Assembly (NCBI GenBank): GCA_943357985.1
Contig: CALRGR010000007.1
Coordinates: 1 to 45,085, forward strand
From: Candidatus Levybacteria bacterium GW2011_GWA1_37_16
Lineage (GTDB): Bacteria; Patescibacteriota; Microgenomatia; Levybacterales; UBA12049
Length of the DNA stretch: 45,085 nucleotides
Direction of reading: 5' to 3'
The translations under genes and the position numbers were made by a program. A model generated the notes under the pieces. The model saw only the letters and a list, made by a program, of their open reading frames with translations, made no database searches and was not told the DNA's origin. Shown here one piece after another: positions 1 to 9,055 of the stretch (positions within the stretch are counted from its first letter, which is position 1; each line of letters begins with the position of its first letter).

Positions 1-51
1 AAAAAAACAAAGTTGCCCTTTGCGTGGACAATGGTTTTAGCAGAAAAATAA
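1..51 (+). CDS. Partial CDS, C-terminal tail only (KKTKLPFAWTMVLAEK*), possibly the end of a SAM methyltransferase
   Basis: Open frame from base 1 to TAA at 49-51, ending 7 bp before the next ATG on the same strand. The ending resembles methyltransferase C-termini, but it is very short. Confidence 0.35.
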   Translation, partial: KKTKLPFAWTMVLAEK

Positions 52-58
52 CCTTTAT

Positions 59-1321
59 ATGAAAATTGCAATAATTGGCGCAGGCATCACCGGCCTTTCT
101 GCCGCATATGAATTAAGTAAGCAACAACATAAAGTTACAATTTTTGAGCGCTCGGAAGTACCTGGCGGACTTGGTACTTACATTAAAGTAAAAAATAATT
201 ACATTGAACGCTATTATCACCATTTTTTTGAGAGTGATAATTTAATAATAGAACTAACAAAAGAACTAAAAATTGACAACAAATTAAAATTCTATAAAGT
301 AAAGACTGGAGTCTACTGCGAAAACAGAATTTATCCTTTTAGCACACCTTTTGATCTCCTAAGATTCTCTCCTCTTTCTTTTTTGAATAGAATAAGGTGT
401 GGACTCGCAACGGGATTTCTAAAATTCCTACCATTACCCCCATACCCACTAGATAAGATTCCTGCCGAAAAATGGATAAAAAAATATGAAGGGAAAAAAG
501 TTTATGAAAAGATATGGGGTCCTCTTCTGGAAGGTAAGTTCTCAAAATACTCCAGCAAGATCTCTGCTCTTTGGCTTTGGGGCAGAATAGCAGATAGAAG
601 TCCAAGGTTGGGATATTTTGACGGCAGCGTAAAAATCCTTTTTGATGCACTTTTGGCAAAACTCAAAAAAAAGGGCTGTAAAATCATGCTGGGTGCGCAA
701 ATTGAAAGTATTGAAAAAGATAAAGATGGCGTAATTATAAAAGGAAAAAATATAGAAGAGATTTTCAACAAGGTTATCATTACAACCGTATCTCCAGTTG
801 CTAACTTTTTAATAAAAAGCGGGTTGCCTCAAAGTTTAAGAAGTCATCTCAAATCTATAGACCAACTTGGGGCAGTTTGTCTGATTCTAGAACTTAAACA
901 TTCTATCCAATCACAGTACTGGCTAAATTTATGTGATAAAAAATCAAAAGTATTAGTTATGGTAGAACATACAAATATGATTGATAAAAAGTATTATGGA
1001 GGAAGAACGTTAGTATATCTTGCAAATTATATACATAGAGATGATCCTCGTTTTATAACTACCGACGAAGAAATAATAAAAGAATATACCCAAATACTTA
1101 AAAGCATTAATAGCAATTACAAAGACTCGTGGATTCTAAAATCTTATATATCCCGTGTCCCAAGAGCCCAAACTATTTTTAGCACAGGGGCCCTTAAAAC
1201 TCTACCGCCATTTAAATTAGCTGACAATATATACATGGCAAACATTGACCAAATGTATCCACATGATAGAAATCTTGACCAAGGAATAGAACTCGGGAAA
1301 AAAGTTGCAGCTATGATTTAG
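59..1321 (+). CDS. NAD(P)/FAD-dependent amine-oxidase/protoporphyrinogen-oxidase-like flavoprotein
   Basis: N-terminal dinucleotide-binding motif MKIAIIGAGITGLSAAYELSKQQHKVTIFERSEVPGG; 420 aa. Confidence 0.85.
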   Translation: MKIAIIGAGITGLSAAYELSKQQHKVTIFERSEVPGGLGTYIKVKNNYIERYYHHFFESDNLIIELTKELKIDNKLKFYKVKTGVYCENRIYPFSTPFDLLRFSPLSFLNRIRCGLATGFLKFLPLPPYPLDKIPAEKWIKKYEGKKVYEKIWGPLLEGKFSKYSSKISALWLWGRIADRSPRLGYFDGSVKILFDALLAKLKKKGCKIMLGAQIESIEKDKDGVIIKGKNIEEIFNKVIITTVSPVANFLIKSGLPQSLRSHLKSIDQLGAVCLILELKHSIQSQYWLNLCDKKSKVLVMVEHTNMIDKKYYGGRTLVYLANYIHRDDPRFITTDEEIIKEYTQILKSINSNYKDSWILKSYISRVPRAQTIFSTGALKTLPPFKLADNIYMANIDQMYPHDRNLDQGIELGKKVAAMI

Positions 1322-2288
1322 TTCTATATTTCATGCTTGATTCTTCACTACTTCCTTGTAGCTTTTCTTTTTCCGAGACGTGTAAAATTAAATCTGCTAA
1401 AAAACCTGTAAAAAAAGTCTGAAGTCCTGCCACTATTAATAATATTCCAAGGAAAAGTAATGGCCTTCTACCAATTGCTTCCCCTTGCAAACGAAGAATG
1501 GTTAAATAAATTGATATGAGTAGTCCAGAAAAAAACATTAAACCCCCAATGCTGCCAAAAAAATGCAATGGCTTCTTGGCATATTTGCTCAAAAAAAGCA
1601 TTGTAAAAATATCCGGAAGATCTTTAAAGACTTTTGATATTCCGTATTTTGATTTCCCAAACTTTCTTTTGTCATGAACAACGGGAATTTCTGTAACCCT
1701 AAATCCTTGCTCGTGAAGAAGAAGTGGAATAAACCTTTGTCTTCCCCCATATAAAGACAACGACTTAGCAGCATCAGCAGTATATAATTTTAGTCCGCAG
1801 TTATAATCGTGAAGATTTGTTCCCCAAAATGTACTAGCCAAAAGATTAAAGAATTTAGAAAAAATTATTTTTCCTATGCTGTCTCTCCTGTTTTTTCTCC
1901 AACCTGAAACACAGTCCCAACCTTCATCAAGCTTCCTCAGAAGTTTAGATATTTCTTCCGGCCTATCCTGCAAGTCAGCATCCAGAGTCACCACGAACTC
2001 ACCTTTTGATTTTTGAAATCCAAGCGTTAGAGCTTCTGCTTTTCCCTGATTTATTCTAAAAGAAAAGATTCTAACATTTTTATCTTTTGCTGCAATTTTT
2101 TTAAGAATTGGAAGAGTTAAGTCCGTTGATCCATCATCTACAAAAACAATTTCGTATATTTTATGAAGTTCTAAAAGTGCATCTAGCAAGCGAGGATAGA
2201 ATTTTTCAAGACTTTCCTGTTCATTGAATACAGGAATAACAGCGCTAATCATAAACGGTATTTTATCATTTTTTGAGTTTTGAACCAA
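1311..2288 (-). CDS. GT2 glycosyltransferase with C-terminal TM helices, DPM1/GtrB-like (polyprenyl-phosphate sugar synthase)
   Basis: AVIPVFNEQESLEKF, VDDGSTD and TLDADLQDRPEEI motifs, then two hydrophobic helices. The internal ATG at 2252 (MISAVIPVFNE) is a likely start because it removes the overlap with the upstream gene. Confidence 0.88.
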   Translation of the reverse strand: MVQNSKNDKIPFMISAVIPVFNEQESLEKFYPRLLDALLELHKIYEIVFVDDGSTDLTLPILKKIAAKDKNVRIFSFRINQGKAEALTLGFQKSKGEFVVTLDADLQDRPEEISKLLRKLDEGWDCVSGWRKNRRDSIGKIIFSKFFNLLASTFWGTNLHDYNCGLKLYTADAAKSLSLYGGRQRFIPLLLHEQGFRVTEIPVVHDKRKFGKSKYGISKVFKDLPDIFTMLFLSKYAKKPLHFFGSIGGLMFFSGLLISIYLTILRLQGEAIGRRPLLFLGILLIVAGLQTFFTGFLADLILHVSEKEKLQGSSEESSMKYRTKS

Positions 2289-4128
2289 ATAAAAGGGCGG
2301 CTAGAGCGGCTAATGTGGTTATTGTACTTACTGAGAGACCTAAGTTAACCCACTTCTGTGGTTCGTAATAAATCCTATACTTTCCACTTCCTGACAAAGC
2401 GAAGCTATTTAGATTATTTTCATGTCTTTTGCTGTAAACTTTGACATTATTAGAATTTGTAGCAATCCATCCGGGACTATACCTTTCTGAAAAAATTAAT
2501 CTGTCTCCCATTTTTGCATTTTGAATTTGCACCTCATATTCCGTTGGTCTTATAAATCTAGAATTTATTATCATGTTTTCTGTTGGACTCCAAAAGTGAT
2601 CTTTGGGGTCTGGAATTTCGAAAACCGCCATCTTCTCAAAACCATCTTTTCTGTCCAGCCACCCAAGTCTTGAAAGCTCCGCTACTGCACCCTCATATAT
2701 TTTCTTATCGAACTTTCTGTCTGTCAAGAAAAACTCTCCTTGGGAATCACAGGGAATAATTATATATTTAACAGATAGGTCTTTAAGTGTTTGCTGGGTA
2801 TTATTTTCTCTCAGTTGTACTAATTGTTCATCAAGATTTCCATTAAGAACTTCTTTTCTTCCAATTGCAGGATGGCTAGTTGAAAAGAATCCATATCTTT
2901 GCCACCCGGGAACCCATAAAGTTCTTGCAAATTCTTTATCAGCAGTCAATAGGTCTTTAAGAATTACATAATCTTTTGGAACTTCTTTTGTATCTAATAC
3001 ACGTACTGGAAATTCACGAAGTGTAAAAAACCAAAAAATTATGAAGAGAATGGGAACAAGCAAATGGCTTCTTTTGCCTAGTTGCTTTAGGTTAATACTG
3101 CTCAGGGCATATGGAATCAAAATTGAATAAGAGAGCGCTATGAGTAAATACCATTTTGTAGGGTCCCTAAACATAACCATTCCTGGAAAGTTTTGGAATA
3201 GCCACTTATTAACTTCTCCAAACGGGGAGTTCATGCCTTTTGCAAGAAAAGCACCGGCAATTGCCAGGAAAGAAAAAAATAAGACATTTTTGCTTTTTCT
3301 GAAAAAGAGGGAAGAAAATGCCAGAAGTGGCAAAATCAGAAACTCAGGTTTTAAAAAGTATACTTTTCCGAATATATTTTCCGGCCAGTTTGGATGAAGA
3401 AAGGAAAACGTATGAGAAAAATCTGCAAAGCTGAAAAATTTAAAACCTTCAGCACTTCCTAATCCTTGTGGCAGAGGAGAGCTTTTTGTAAATATAAGAG
3501 GTAAAATCCAAAAGCTATTAAGTAGAATAGCTAACACAAAAGGAACCATGGAAATAAAGAAATGATTTCTTATAATTTTAATAATTTTGGGGAAGTTAAA
3601 GAGGAAATATATGAAAATGGCGGACAGAGTGATAAAAACTATCCGTGGGTCAAAAAGGAGTTGAATTCCCAATGCCAGACCTGCCAATGTAAAGTTCCTT
3701 GCAACGGGAGTATCCAATAGTTTAATGAACAGGAGAAAAACTAATGGAGCTAAGGAATAACTTAGCGATACTCCTAACTGGCCGCCGGTTAGCACCATTA
3801 GAAAATAAGTATTGGATAAATAAATTAATCCGGACAGGAAAGCATAATTTCTGTTATTAAATAAATAATTAAAAAGCAAATATGATGAAACAAATGAGAT
3901 TAGAATTGCGGGAAGCGCCCAAAAAAGTAACTGAATCCACTCCCACTTAAGTCCAAGATTTGAAGCATGAGATGTGAGATTTAAGTAACTTGTTATCCAT
4001 AGTGATCCTATTTGAGAATGTCCAAGCCCAGTATTTAATATGCTATCCCAAGCAGAAGGTAAAGTTGCAAAGTCTCCTATATTTTCATTCCAAAAAAATC
4101 TAGAATCTCCTCTTAACAAAAAATTCAT
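2266..4128 (-). CDS. Multi-TM membrane protein, YfhO/GT-C-like with C-terminal extracytoplasmic domain
   Basis: Many hydrophobic helices. Blocks such as NSPFGEVNKWLFQNFPGMVMFRDPTKWY and the C-terminal GWIAT...YYEPQKWVNLGL resemble the 10167-13514 protein. Confidence 0.75.
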   Translation of the reverse strand: MNFLLRGDSRFFWNENIGDFATLPSAWDSILNTGLGHSQIGSLWITSYLNLTSHASNLGLKWEWIQLLFWALPAILISFVSSYLLFNYLFNNRNYAFLSGLIYLSNTYFLMVLTGGQLGVSLSYSLAPLVFLLFIKLLDTPVARNFTLAGLALGIQLLFDPRIVFITLSAIFIYFLFNFPKIIKIIRNHFFISMVPFVLAILLNSFWILPLIFTKSSPLPQGLGSAEGFKFFSFADFSHTFSFLHPNWPENIFGKVYFLKPEFLILPLLAFSSLFFRKSKNVLFFSFLAIAGAFLAKGMNSPFGEVNKWLFQNFPGMVMFRDPTKWYLLIALSYSILIPYALSSINLKQLGKRSHLLVPILFIIFWFFTLREFPVRVLDTKEVPKDYVILKDLLTADKEFARTLWVPGWQRYGFFSTSHPAIGRKEVLNGNLDEQLVQLRENNTQQTLKDLSVKYIIIPCDSQGEFFLTDRKFDKKIYEGAVAELSRLGWLDRKDGFEKMAVFEIPDPKDHFWSPTENMIINSRFIRPTEYEVQIQNAKMGDRLIFSERYSPGWIATNSNNVKVYSKRHENNLNSFALSGSGKYRIYYEPQKWVNLGLSVSTITTLAALAALLFGSKLKK

Positions 4129-4140
4129 AACTTCAAACCA

Positions 4141-4146
4141 ATTATA
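4141..4146 (-). promoter_or_regulatory. Candidate -10 hexamer (TATAAT on - strand) for the 2266-4128 gene
   Basis: ATTATA on + strand = TATAAT on - strand, 12 nt upstream of the ATG at 4128. Confidence 0.45.
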
Positions 4147-4177
4147 CTATAATTAGATTTTCCTAATCAATTTTAAA

Positions 4178-4186
4178 TGCTATAAT
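4178..4186 (+). promoter_or_regulatory. Candidate extended -10 (TGCTATAAT) for the 4198 gene
   Basis: TGn-TATAAT ends 11 nt before the ATG at 4198, inside a 69-bp divergent intergenic region. Confidence 0.55.
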
Positions 4187-4197
4187 GATTAAAATTT

Positions 4198-5211
4198 ATG
4201 AAAAATAATTTACCCTTGGTTTCTTTTTTTATTATGGCTTTTAACGATGCAACGAATGTTGAATTAGCCATATTATCTATAAAGAAGCAAAACTACCCCA
4301 AAGATAAAATTGAAATTATAGTAATAGACGATAATTCTGAGGATAATACTCTTGAAATTGCTAAGAAATATAAAACCAAGATCTTGATAAATGGTCAACA
4401 TGATATGTATAGAAGTCTATCTATGGGCTATCATGCAGTAACCGGCGAATTTTGTTTCCAGTTAGATCAGGATGTTGAATTGCGTTCTGAAAATTTCATT
4501 ATGGAAATGATTACGCCTTTAATTAAAGATTCTTCTATTAGTGGCAGCATGACCAGATATTATCCAGGGAAAGACCCTTCGTGGATGAATAGATATATTT
4601 CTTATCATCCTGCACAGGAAGACCCTGTATATGAATATTTCTCCCCATCTATTGAGAATTTTTTTATCAAAAAAATAAATGATTACTATATTTGTGATTA
4701 TTCTTCAAAAAAAATTCCTCCGATTAGTCTAGTTTTTTACAGAATGGAACAACTTAAAAAAAGTCCATTATGGAACGATGAACGCTTCTACGATCATGAA
4801 ACTCTAATGGGTTTGATTGAGGCTGGATTTACTAAATTTGCATATGTTCCAAGCGCAGGTTTATATCACAAACACACGACGGGCTTATTTAACCTTATCC
4901 ATAAAAGGTTAAGAAATATGAAAATCCATTATTTCAAAACTAACTCAAAGTATAAGTATAAATGGTTTGACGCCACTTCGTTACGAGGTATTTTAAAAAT
5001 ACTCATTTGGGTTATTTATGCAAACCTTTTTATTCCCGCAATGATCAGAGGGATTATAAAAACAATTAAATATAGAGATATTGTTTTTTTAGCAGAACCC
5101 GTCGTTACAATAACCGTTACAGATGCAATATTATTTAATTTCTTGACGATGAAAGAAGGAAGATTATTTATTGCTCGCTCATTGAGTACGCTTCTAAAAA
5201 GAGTCTTTTAA
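4198..5211 (+). CDS. GT2 family glycosyltransferase
   Basis: LVSFFIMAFNDATNVELAI, VIDDNSEDNT, FQLDQDVELR motifs; 337 aa with C-terminal hydrophobic segments. Confidence 0.85.
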   Translation: MKNNLPLVSFFIMAFNDATNVELAILSIKKQNYPKDKIEIIVIDDNSEDNTLEIAKKYKTKILINGQHDMYRSLSMGYHAVTGEFCFQLDQDVELRSENFIMEMITPLIKDSSISGSMTRYYPGKDPSWMNRYISYHPAQEDPVYEYFSPSIENFFIKKINDYYICDYSSKKIPPISLVFYRMEQLKKSPLWNDERFYDHETLMGLIEAGFTKFAYVPSAGLYHKHTTGLFNLIHKRLRNMKIHYFKTNSKYKYKWFDATSLRGILKILIWVIYANLFIPAMIRGIIKTIKYRDIVFLAEPVVTITVTDAILFNFLTMKEGRLFIARSLSTLLKRVF

Positions 5212-5216
5212 AAAAC

Positions 5217-6137
5217 CTAGAATGAGAACACGCTGTTAACGCAGATGTACTTATCCATGTCGAGATTTTGCTTCTTAAATTCATACTCCTTAATAAGCAA
5301 ATACCCATCAACCGTTGACACTATAAACGTTTCATCATTGTTAACTCTAACAATTTTTCCGGGCCCGCTTAAGCCTCTTTTTAAAAAAGGTATATTCTCC
5401 ACAGACCATATAACGATTTCTTCTCCGTTTATTACCCCCCTAGCTCCCAAATAGGGTCTTTTAAATGTTCTAACTTTATTGTAGATATCTTTAGCCTGAG
5501 TATACCAATCTATATATTGAATTGACGGCTTAAACGAACCATAATAAGTCGCGTCTTTATGTTTCTGCTTTCTTCTTTTTACCTTTCCAGAGATAATCAC
5601 GGGGAGAATTTTCTTAAAAAGCTTAATTCCTTCTTCCATAAGCTTGTTGTGTAACTCGAAGCCTGAAATTGATGAATCAATTTTTACTCTTTCTTGCGCA
5701 ATTATGTCTCCCGAGTCTATTCCTTCATCTATATAATGTATTGTTACTCCTGTTAGAAAATCTCCGTTAAGAAGTGCCCACATCGAGGGAACCGGACCTC
5801 TGTACTTAGGAAGTAAACTAGGATGTATATTAATAAATCCTTCGGAGGGAATGTCTATGTATTCTTTTTTAAATATTTTCCTATGATAAAAACTAAAGCA
5901 GAAGCTAGGATTCAATTTCCTTAAAGATTTTATAATAGAGCTATCAAATTCTTCTGCATTATAATATTTTAAATTTTTTTTTCGGCAATAATCACTTATT
6001 GAGCTGTATCCAAACACCCTGTCACTTTCGTTCTCGGATCCAACAATACATAAAAGGTTAACTTCTTTTGAATTTTGTAACGTTTTAATGCAATCGATTG
6101 CAATCTTTTGGTTACCAAAAACTATAACATTTTTCAT
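5217..6137 (-). CDS. Methionyl-tRNA-formyltransferase-fold sugar N-formyltransferase
   Basis: GFINIHPSLLPKYRGPVPSMWALLNGDFLTGVTIHYIDEGIDSGDII: N-x-H and D of the formyltransferase triad. Placed next to a DegT aminotransferase. Confidence 0.85.
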   Translation of the reverse strand: MKNVIVFGNQKIAIDCIKTLQNSKEVNLLCIVGSENESDRVFGYSSISDYCRKKNLKYYNAEEFDSSIIKSLRKLNPSFCFSFYHRKIFKKEYIDIPSEGFINIHPSLLPKYRGPVPSMWALLNGDFLTGVTIHYIDEGIDSGDIIAQERVKIDSSISGFELHNKLMEEGIKLFKKILPVIISGKVKRRKQKHKDATYYGSFKPSIQYIDWYTQAKDIYNKVRTFKRPYLGARGVINGEEIVIWSVENIPFLKRGLSGPGKIVRVNNDETFIVSTVDGYLLIKEYEFKKQNLDMDKYICVNSVFSF

Positions 6138-6144
6138 CTTGTAC

Positions 6145-7356
6145 TTAAGCTTTTTCTGAATAATAAAGGATTACTTTTCGAACAGCTTTTATCACATCGT
6201 CAACGTCAGAATTTGAGAGCTCGGCTGAAAACGGTATCGATACGGTCCTATCCGATATAAACTCTGCGTTAGGGAAATCTCCTCTTTTGAGGTTATATTT
6301 ATCCTTATAGTATGGATGCAAATGCAATGAGATAAAGTGCACACCGACTCCAATATTTTCAGCACGAAGAGCTCTAAGAATTCTTTCACGATCTACATAA
6401 ACTTTATTAGGATCAACAAGTATTGTATAAAGATGACGTGCGTGCTTAATATCCGGCCCAGGATCTGAAGGCGTTGTAATTGGCAAATCGGAAAATGCTT
6501 TATTGTATAGCTCCCATATTTTCTCTCTTTTTTTCTGATTCTCATCAAACCTTCCTAACTGATGCATTCCTATTGCAGCCTGAATATCCATCATGTTGTA
6601 TTTATATCCGGGTGCCGTAATGAGGTAATGTTTAAAAATTGGGTCGGAATATCGCTTCCAAGCGTCCTGGCTCATACCATGTAAGGCGTAAATTTTTATA
6701 AGATCCGAATATTTTTTATTGCTAGTCGTAACCATTCCGCCTTCTCCCGTAGTAAGATTCTTTGTCGCATAAAAACTAAAACAAGTTAAGTCTCCTATGG
6801 TTCCAATCTTTTTACCTTTATATTCTGCTCCAAATGCATGAGCCGCATCCTCGATAACTACTAAATTATATTTTTTTGCTATTTCCATTATCTCATCCAT
6901 ACGACATGGCCATCCCGCCATATGAACCGGCATAATAGCTTTTGTCTTTTTTGTAATTTTTTTTAGAATTTCTTTCGGATCTATGTTCATTGAAGAAAGT
7001 TCAATGTCAGCAAACACAGGCTTTGCTCTTACATGCTCTATAACATTTGCAGTAGCGGCGAAAGTCATAGGAGTTGTTATTACTTCATCTCCTTCTTTAA
7101 TCCCCGCTACTATCAACGACAAATGAAGACCAGCAGTGCATGAATTAAGTGCAACGGCATATTTACACCCCAGATATTTCTTAACATCATTTTCAAATCT
7201 GGTAACTTTTGGTCCGGTTCCAATCCATTTCGATCTCAGACTATCAACGACTTCCTCTATTTCTTCTTCTTCAATTTGAGGTCTTCCAAAAACTAAGAAA
7301 TCTTTTCTTTGAAGAGCACCTCCTTCAATTGCCGGTAGGTCACTTATTCTATTCAT
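6145..7356 (-). CDS. DegT/DnrJ/EryC1/StrS family PLP-dependent sugar aminotransferase
   Basis: KWIGTGPKVTRFENDVKKYLG, EGDEVITTPMTFAATANVIE, EDAAHAFGA, CFSFYATKNLTTGEGGM (PLP lysine). Confidence 0.93.
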   Translation of the reverse strand: MNRISDLPAIEGGALQRKDFLVFGRPQIEEEEIEEVVDSLRSKWIGTGPKVTRFENDVKKYLGCKYAVALNSCTAGLHLSLIVAGIKEGDEVITTPMTFAATANVIEHVRAKPVFADIELSSMNIDPKEILKKITKKTKAIMPVHMAGWPCRMDEIMEIAKKYNLVVIEDAAHAFGAEYKGKKIGTIGDLTCFSFYATKNLTTGEGGMVTTSNKKYSDLIKIYALHGMSQDAWKRYSDPIFKHYLITAPGYKYNMMDIQAAIGMHQLGRFDENQKKREKIWELYNKAFSDLPITTPSDPGPDIKHARHLYTILVDPNKVYVDRERILRALRAENIGVGVHFISLHLHPYYKDKYNLKRGDFPNAEFISDRTVSIPFSAELSNSDVDDVIKAVRKVILYYSEKA

Positions 7357-7375
7357 GTACTAACATTCTATCATA

Positions 7376-8077
7376 CTACAATTCCTTTTTAGCTACAGCA
7401 CACACCGAAGCAAATCCAGAGGCTTTATTCTCCATTGCTTTTTTTTGTATGAATTTTCTTATTGATGTCCGTCTGTGGATTAAATGCTTCTCCAAAACAT
7501 CCAGGATACCATCAAGAAGAGTTGCAAAATTGCCATAAGTGAAAATTTTTTCAATAGAAAATTTTGTAACACTTAACATGCTTCCTAAAACATCGGGAGA
7601 ATAATGCCTGTGGCCTATTAAATAAAATGCCGGATCCAACAGAATTGAAAAAAAATTATTATTGGGAGTTGTGATTATAAAATATCCCCCTGGTTTAAGC
7701 AGAGAATTTATAATTTTAAAGGTTTTAATTTCTGTGTTTTGGGGAATGTGTTCCAATACGTCTAGTAAAAATATTACGTCAAATGATTCCTGAGGTAGAC
7801 TTACGGTATCCAAGGTGCCCGCAATAAATTTAACACTTGGTAGTCTTTTTTTAGCATATTCTATAGCTTCGCTTCCTGGATCTATTGCAACAACTTCTTT
7901 AGCATCTTTCGAAATGAGCTGCTCGAACTGCCCTGTCCAACATCCTACATCTAGAACTCTTTTATCTTTGAGGTATTTTTTAACAAAGGAGTAGTTCCGA
8001 TAATGATTCATAGAGGGCTTCGTATCAAACGAAACATCTATCTTTCTTCTTTTTTTTTCATCACCAAACAATTTCAT
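7376..8077 (-). CDS. Class I SAM-dependent methyltransferase
   Basis: VLDVGCWTGQFEQL, FDVIFLLDVLEHIPQ, LKPGGYFIITTPN; shares the LDPAxxLxGHRHY motif with the 31955-32650 protein. Confidence 0.87.
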   Translation of the reverse strand: MKLFGDEKKRRKIDVSFDTKPSMNHYRNYSFVKKYLKDKRVLDVGCWTGQFEQLISKDAKEVVAIDPGSEAIEYAKKRLPSVKFIAGTLDTVSLPQESFDVIFLLDVLEHIPQNTEIKTFKIINSLLKPGGYFIITTPNNNFFSILLDPAFYLIGHRHYSPDVLGSMLSVTKFSIEKIFTYGNFATLLDGILDVLEKHLIHRRTSIRKFIQKKAMENKASGFASVCAVAKKEL

Positions 8078-8086
8078 AATACTAAA

Positions 8087-9055
8087 TTATCTGTCGAGTT
8101 TTTTTAGAGTAAAACCTTTAACAAAAAAAGTTCCATATACAATATGGGTAAGCAATACTCCAATTGCTGCTAAAAAAGAATTTAATATTGGCGCTTTATT
8201 AATTACAGAACTCCAGGCGAGAGTAAAAAATAATAAAAGCAAAGATATAAAAATCATTCTTATCTGAAAATTGAATAAAGAAATAAATAATAAAAGAAAA
8301 AAACCAAAAGAAAGGGATGCAGGGATAAAATACCAATAGTAGGCAGAAGTTTCCGGAAAACGCTTGGCAAAGTAGCCACGATGTTTTCCTACATTTGCAA
8401 TCTGCTTTAAATAATCAAAAAATAACGGGCGCCTATGATGATAGACTACAACATTTGGGCTATATAGAATTTTATAACCAGCCTTAATTAGCTTAAGACA
8501 AAGAAATGTATCTTCTCCTCCATAAAAATAAGTTCCGTAACCTCCTACTTTTTTTAAGATGTCAGTTCTAACGAAAAGATTATAAGCAGGATAGTCTACC
8601 ACAAATCTTTTTTTTCTTTTAACAAATCTATATTGGGAAAAACCACCGCAGAAAAATGAACTATACACGAGTCCTGTTATTTGCTCCCAGAATCCGTCTT
8701 CGGGCGGGGTTAAACCCGGTCCTCCAACCGCAGAAATATTTGGATTTTTAAATTCTATAACAGCATTTTTTAACCAGTTTGAATCAGGATAAGCGTCATC
8801 GTCTATAAATGCGCATATTTCACCTTTTGCATATTTTAATGCTAAATCTCTTTTTTCTGCCGGTCCAGTCTGTTTTTCATGAGTTAAAATAAACTTAATA
8901 TTATTATTTAATTTAGACAGTATAATTTTTTTGTCGCTGACAACAATAATTTCTAAATTAGAATAATTTATCTTATTGTATTTTTTTAAGTCTTCGAAAA
9001 AACGCTCACTTATTATATAAAGAGGAATGATAATCGAAACAAAAGGCTTTTTCAT
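8087..9055 (-). CDS. GT2 family glycosyltransferase with C-terminal TM helices
   Basis: FVSIIIPLYIISERFFEDL, ICAFIDDDAYPD, GGEDTFLCLKLIKAGYK. Confidence 0.87.
   Translation of the reverse strand: MKKPFVSIIIPLYIISERFFEDLKKYNKINYSNLEIIVVSDKKIILSKLNNNIKFILTHEKQTGPAEKRDLALKYAKGEICAFIDDDAYPDSNWLKNAVIEFKNPNISAVGGPGLTPPEDGFWEQITGLVYSSFFCGGFSQYRFVKRKKRFVVDYPAYNLFVRTDILKKVGGYGTYFYGGEDTFLCLKLIKAGYKILYSPNVVVYHHRRPLFFDYLKQIANVGKHRGYFAKRFPETSAYYWYFIPASLSFGFFLLLFISLFNFQIRMIFISLLLLFFTLAWSSVINKAPILNSFLAAIGVLLTHIVYGTFFVKGFTLKKLDR

Noticed and set aside
339-780. Antisense ORFs of 106 and 92 aa opposite the flavoprotein gene
   Set aside because: They lie wholly within a well-supported CDS, have low-complexity or Ser/Phe/Leu-rich composition and no recognisable motif; typical shadow ORFs.
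2295-2312. Short tandem repeat gcggctaga/gcggctaat near the end of the 620-aa gene
   Set aside because: Explained by the LAALAALL stretch of the terminal TM helix; only two imperfect copies.
2603-3397. + strand ORFs (122 and 85 aa) inside the 2266-4128 membrane gene
   Set aside because: Antisense to a coherent multi-TM CDS, no motifs, and no independent promoter evidence.
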